Source: Nitrospirota bacterium
Lineage (GTDB): Bacteria > Nitrospirota_A > Leptospirillia > Leptospirillales > Leptospirillaceae
DNA: 9,006 nt
Direction of reading: 5' to 3'
NCBI GenBank assembly: GCA_021795275.1
Contig: JAJYPO010000088.1
Span: 1-9,006, forward strand
Both the position numbers and the translations under genes were made by a program. Of this stretch, positions 6,733 through 9,006 are shown in pieces. The number at the start of each line of letters is the position of its first letter. Within the stretch, counting starts at the first letter, position 1. The notes beneath the pieces are model-generated. The model was not told the origin of the DNA, did no database searches, and saw nothing but the letters and a program-made list of their open reading frames with translations.

Positions 6733-7671
6733 GTGGAAAAGGTAATCATCTTGGGAACGGGTCCGGCGGGGCTTACGGCCGCCCTTTATACGGCGCGGGC
6801 TTTTTTGTCGCCCCTGGTTCTGGAGGGCCCCCAGGCGGGAGGTCAGCTTACCATCACGACCGAGGTCGAAAATTTTCCCGGATTTCCGGACGGGATCACC
6901 GGCCCCGAACTGATCGAGCGGATGCGGGCCCAGGTTCTCCGGTTCGGGGCCCGCATCGAGCCGGCGGTCATCGAGAGGGTCGAGAAGCGGGAGGGCGGGG
7001 GTTTCCGGGTCATCACCGACGAAGGGACAGTTCATGAGAGCTGGACCGTGATCGTGGCCACCGGGGCGTCGGCCAAGTTCCTGGGGATTCCGTCGGAGAA
7101 GGCCCTGATGGGCGCGGGGGTCTCCGCCTGCGCTACCTGTGACGGATTCTTCTTCCGGGACAAGGAGATCGTCGTGGTCGGCGGAGGGGACACGGCCCTT
7201 GAGGAGGCGCTGTTTTTGACCCGTTTCGCCACAAACGTCTCCGTCATTCACCGCCGGGACACCCTTCGCGCCTCCAAGATCATGCAGGAGAAGGCCTTCG
7301 AGAACCCGAAGATCCGCTTCCTCTGGAACAAGGAGATCCTCGAGATTCTCGACGTGTCGAAACAGCAGGTGTCCGGGGTCCGGATCAGGGACACAAAGAC
7401 CGGCGAGGAATCGATCCACGCCTGCAGCGGATTTTTCGTGGCCATCGGCCACAGCCCGAACACGGCCTTCCTTCAGGGAATGGCGGAAACGGATGCCGTG
7501 GGGTACCTGAAGACAACCTCCGGGACAAAGACCAGCGTTCCGGGCCTTTTTGCCGCCGGAGATGTCTCCGATCCCGTCTACCGTCAGGCGATCTCGGCCG
7601 CGGGGACAGGCTGCATGGCGGCGATCGATGCGGAGCGCTTTCTCGAAGCCTCCGGCGTCGAAAAGAGGTAG
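6733..7671 (+). CDS. trxB: Thioredoxin reductase (NADPH, FAD)
   Basis: Cytoplasmic flavoenzyme that transfers electrons from NADPH through FAD and a redox Cys pair to thioredoxin. From GTG 6733 it has 312 residues, typical for low-molecular-weight bacterial TrxB. Motifs in order: FAD dinucleotide loop GTGPAG at 8-13; [17 protein letters not shown] at 36-52; active site CATC at 133-136 followed by Asp 137; NADPH loop GGGDTA at 150-155; HRRDTLRA at 173-180, whose arginines contact the 2'-phosphate of NADPH; second FAD motif GLFAAGDV at 271-278; C-terminal [21 protein letters not shown]. The intact HRRxxxRA argues for an ordinary NADPH enzyme rather than the divergent ferredoxin- or FFTR-type relatives. 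No thioredoxin gene is seen in the window. It leads a unit with two envelope-protein genes: six bases separate it from the next gene. Confidence 0.95.
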   Translation: MEKVIILGTGPAGLTAALYTARAFLSPLVLEGPQAGGQLTITTEVENFPGFPDGITGPELIERMRAQVLRFGARIEPAVIERVEKREGGGFRVITDEGTVHESWTVIVATGASAKFLGIPSEKALMGAGVSACATCDGFFFRDKEIVVVGGGDTALEEALFLTRFATNVSVIHRRDTLRASKIMQEKAFENPKIRFLWNKEILEILDVSKQQVSGVRIRDTKTGEESIHACSGFFVAIGHSPNTAFLQGMAETDAVGYLKTTSGTKTSVPGLFAAGDVSDPVYRQAISAAGTGCMAAIDAERFLEASGVEKR

Positions 7672-7677
7672 CCGCGC

Positions 7678-8160
7678 TTGAAATCCCTCAAAATTTTGGC
7701 CCTGACGGTCTTTCTGGCTCTGGTCTATCTGGGCGGGGACCTCATTGCAAACAACGCCGCCTTCATCAATACCCCGGGCCCATTGACGCGGATCCATGTC
7801 TATTTCACCCTGAACCGGGCCTGGACTACGGGAGGATATCCCCTGCCCGAGGTGAGCTCACAGATATTCTACGGGGATCCGGACAAGCTTTATGCCAATA
7901 TCACGCACTCCATCGGGAGCTTTTCAGGGTGGCATATCGAGGAGGCGACTCCCGGCCGCCTCGAAGTCAGGGTCGGGCCCTCCTTCTGGCACCACGCCTC
8001 CCGTCTCGAAGTGACCCTCTCTCCTGTGCGGGGGGGCCTGCGGATGGATGTGACCGCCACCTCCCGTTCGGGATTCCCCGACCTGGGGGCCGACCGGAAC
8101 TACATCCTGAACCTGATTCATGAAATCGGAGACGAAAATGCCATCCATCCCCCGGTCTGA
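7678..8160 (+). CDS. DUF1499-like membrane-anchored protein
   Basis: A 160-residue protein of unknown function. The start is TTG 7678, with GAGGT (7665-7669, inside the end of trxB) eight bases upstream; no ATG or GTG gives a better start. A hydrophobic segment at residues 5-22 (LKILALTVFLALVYLGG) is an uncleaved anchor or signal peptide without a lipobox Cys, so the body is probably periplasmic. The C-terminal stretch GGLRMDVTATSRSGFPDLGADRNYI (119-143, given here as its landmarks G119, R130, D135, G137 and N141) matches the ending of DUF1499 proteins, in which a 'R-S-x-S-R-x-G-x-S-D-L-G-x-N' pattern precedes a terminal helix. The N-terminal part is divergent and lacks the usual cysteine start of that domain. 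It is tightly coupled to trxB (6-base gap) and overlaps the next gene by 23 bases. The role is unknown. Confidence 0.75.
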   Translation: MKSLKILALTVFLALVYLGGDLIANNAAFINTPGPLTRIHVYFTLNRAWTTGGYPLPEVSSQIFYGDPDKLYANITHSIGSFSGWHIEEATPGRLEVRVGPSFWHHASRLEVTLSPVRGGLRMDVTATSRSGFPDLGADRNYILNLIHEIGDENAIHPPV

Positions 8161-9006
8161 CCGGCGTAGACTTCTGACGACCCTTCTCCTGGGGGGGATG
8201 CTCTCCGGGCTTTTATCCTTCGGACCCATGGCTCTGGCGGCCTCCCCAGCCTCCCAGGAAGAGGACTCTCCCGGACCGGTGACCCAATATTCCAAGCTTG
8301 CCCTTCCGGTGAGCAATTTTGGCTTCAGAGGATTGGCCCGGGACCGCTCGGGGGCCCTCTATGTCGCCTCGGCTCTCCGGAACGGGGTCTATGTTCTCCC
8401 CCCTTCCTGCCGGAACGAAGACTGCGCGACTCTGATCCCGCTTGAGCCAATCCTGGGCGATCCCGGGGATGTCGTGTCCGACCCGGAGCGGGGAGGCGCC
8501 TATGTCCTTCTGCGTCTCGGGGACAAGGTGATCTATGTTCCTCCCCGGTGTCTTTCCAAATCCTGCCTCCGGACCTATCGTCTTCCGGAACGTCCGGCCT
8601 ATCCCTTCCGCGCCGTCTATGATTCCGGAAGGCATCGGCTGGCCGTTCTGGACCGCCTGGGCCGACGCGTGGTCTTCCTTTCCGGAGACTGTGCCGGTCG
8701 CCACTGCCTGTCCTTTTTCCGCCTTCCGTCTTCCGGGTCTCCGTCGGGGATCGCCTACGACCCGAAGAGGGGAGATCTCTGGGTGACCTTTGTCCACTCC
8801 GGGGCGATCCTGCGGATCCCGGCAGGCTGCCGAAAGACCTCCTGCGCCGGGACCTTTCCCGGATCTCTCTCTGGCCAGGACCCCGCATCCCCGGGGATTT
8901 CTCCCTTTGAGGACCGTCTCTACCTGAGCCTGGAAAAAGGGGCGGCATTGGGATGGATCGATCTGGGCGAGGCGGCCCCCCATCTTCGGATCAGGAACCT
9001 CGAGCC
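8138..9006 (+). CDS. Exported beta-propeller-like protein with C-x4-C repeats, 3' end missing
   Basis: Open from ATG 8138 to the right edge (289 complete codons, no stop). GGAGA at 8128-8132 lies five bases upstream, and the start overlaps the previous gene by 23 bases, suggesting translational coupling. The N-terminus SDRRRLLTTLLLGG, a hydrophobic stretch and MALAA (residues 31-35) read as a signal peptide, with a twin-arginine-like motif at 9-11. The mature part is made of beta-rich repeats of the NHL/SMP-30 propeller style, for example SGIAYDPKRGDLWVTF and GGAYVLLRLGDKVIYVP. Each visible repeat carries a Cys pair spaced C-x4-C: 91/96, 138/143, 185/190 and 231/236, at a period of 47, 47 and 46 residues. 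The pairs sit in the turn after the third strand of each blade, where a disulfide is plausible; they are not CXXCH haem sites. No enzyme motif is recognised. Function unknown; binding or enzymatic roles are both possible. Confidence 0.8.
   Translation, partial: MPSIPRSDRRRLLTTLLLGGMLSGLLSFGPMALAASPASQEEDSPGPVTQYSKLALPVSNFGFRGLARDRSGALYVASALRNGVYVLPPSCRNEDCATLIPLEPILGDPGDVVSDPERGGAYVLLRLGDKVIYVPPRCLSKSCLRTYRLPERPAYPFRAVYDSGRHRLAVLDRLGRRVVFLSGDCAGRHCLSFFRLPSSGSPSGIAYDPKRGDLWVTFVHSGAILRIPAGCRKTSCAGTFPGSLSGQDPASPGISPFEDRLYLSLEKGAALGWIDLGEAAPHLRIRNLE

Noticed and set aside
6583..7797. Minus-strand frame of 404 codons opposite trxB
   Set aside because: trxB carries every motif of its family on the plus strand; the antisense frame has none.
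8405..8450. Haem-binding site in the Cys-repeat protein
   Set aside because: The cysteines are spaced C-x4-C and are not followed by His, so they do not fit CXXCH.
8213..8983. Minus-strand frames (256 and 207 codons) at the right end
   Set aside because: The plus-strand frame from 8138 has a ribosome site, a signal peptide and regular Cys repeats; the antisense frames are Arg/Gly/Pro-rich shadows.

Overview
The window is GC-rich, densely coded chromosomal DNA from a Gram-negative bacterium. The Gram-negative call rests on a TolC-type outer-membrane channel and an RND pump with its periplasmic adaptor. GTG and TTG starts and long accidental antisense reading frames fit a high-GC genome. Taxonomy cannot be fixed by eye. 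An acidophilic Nitrospirota such as Leptospirillum is only a low-confidence guess. I see no RNA gene, CRISPR array, insertion sequence or attachment site.

Left part (1-5061 and 5114-6637): a tripartite efflux system. The 3' four-fifths of an RND inner-membrane permease (1-2598, cut at the left edge) is followed by a converging ygfZ-like gene on the minus strand (2658-3671). A perfect 10-bp hairpin lies between the two stops. To the right of ygfZ, and divergent from it, come a membrane-fusion adaptor (3829-5061) and a TolC-like channel (5114-6637), forming a two-gene unit with a 9-bp hairpin between them. The ygfZ-adaptor gap holds a good minus-strand sigma70-like promoter (TTGACA, 18 bp, TAATAT). 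Its -10 box overlaps a possible extended -10 facing the adaptor. All three components of the pump are therefore present, but the permease is split from its presumed partners by an unrelated gene.

Right part (6638-9006): a second plus-strand transcription unit with its own promoter (TTGACC, 18 bp, TATTGT at 6642-6671). It contains trxB (GTG start, 6733-7671), a short membrane-anchored DUF1499-like protein (TTG start, 7678-8160) and an exported protein that overlaps it by 23 bases and runs off the right edge (8138-9006). The exported protein has a Tat-like signal peptide and reads as a beta-propeller whose visible blades each carry a C-x4-C pair at a 46-47 residue period. This is the most unusual item in the window. 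Its placement behind thioredoxin reductase raises, but does not prove, a thiol/disulfide link.
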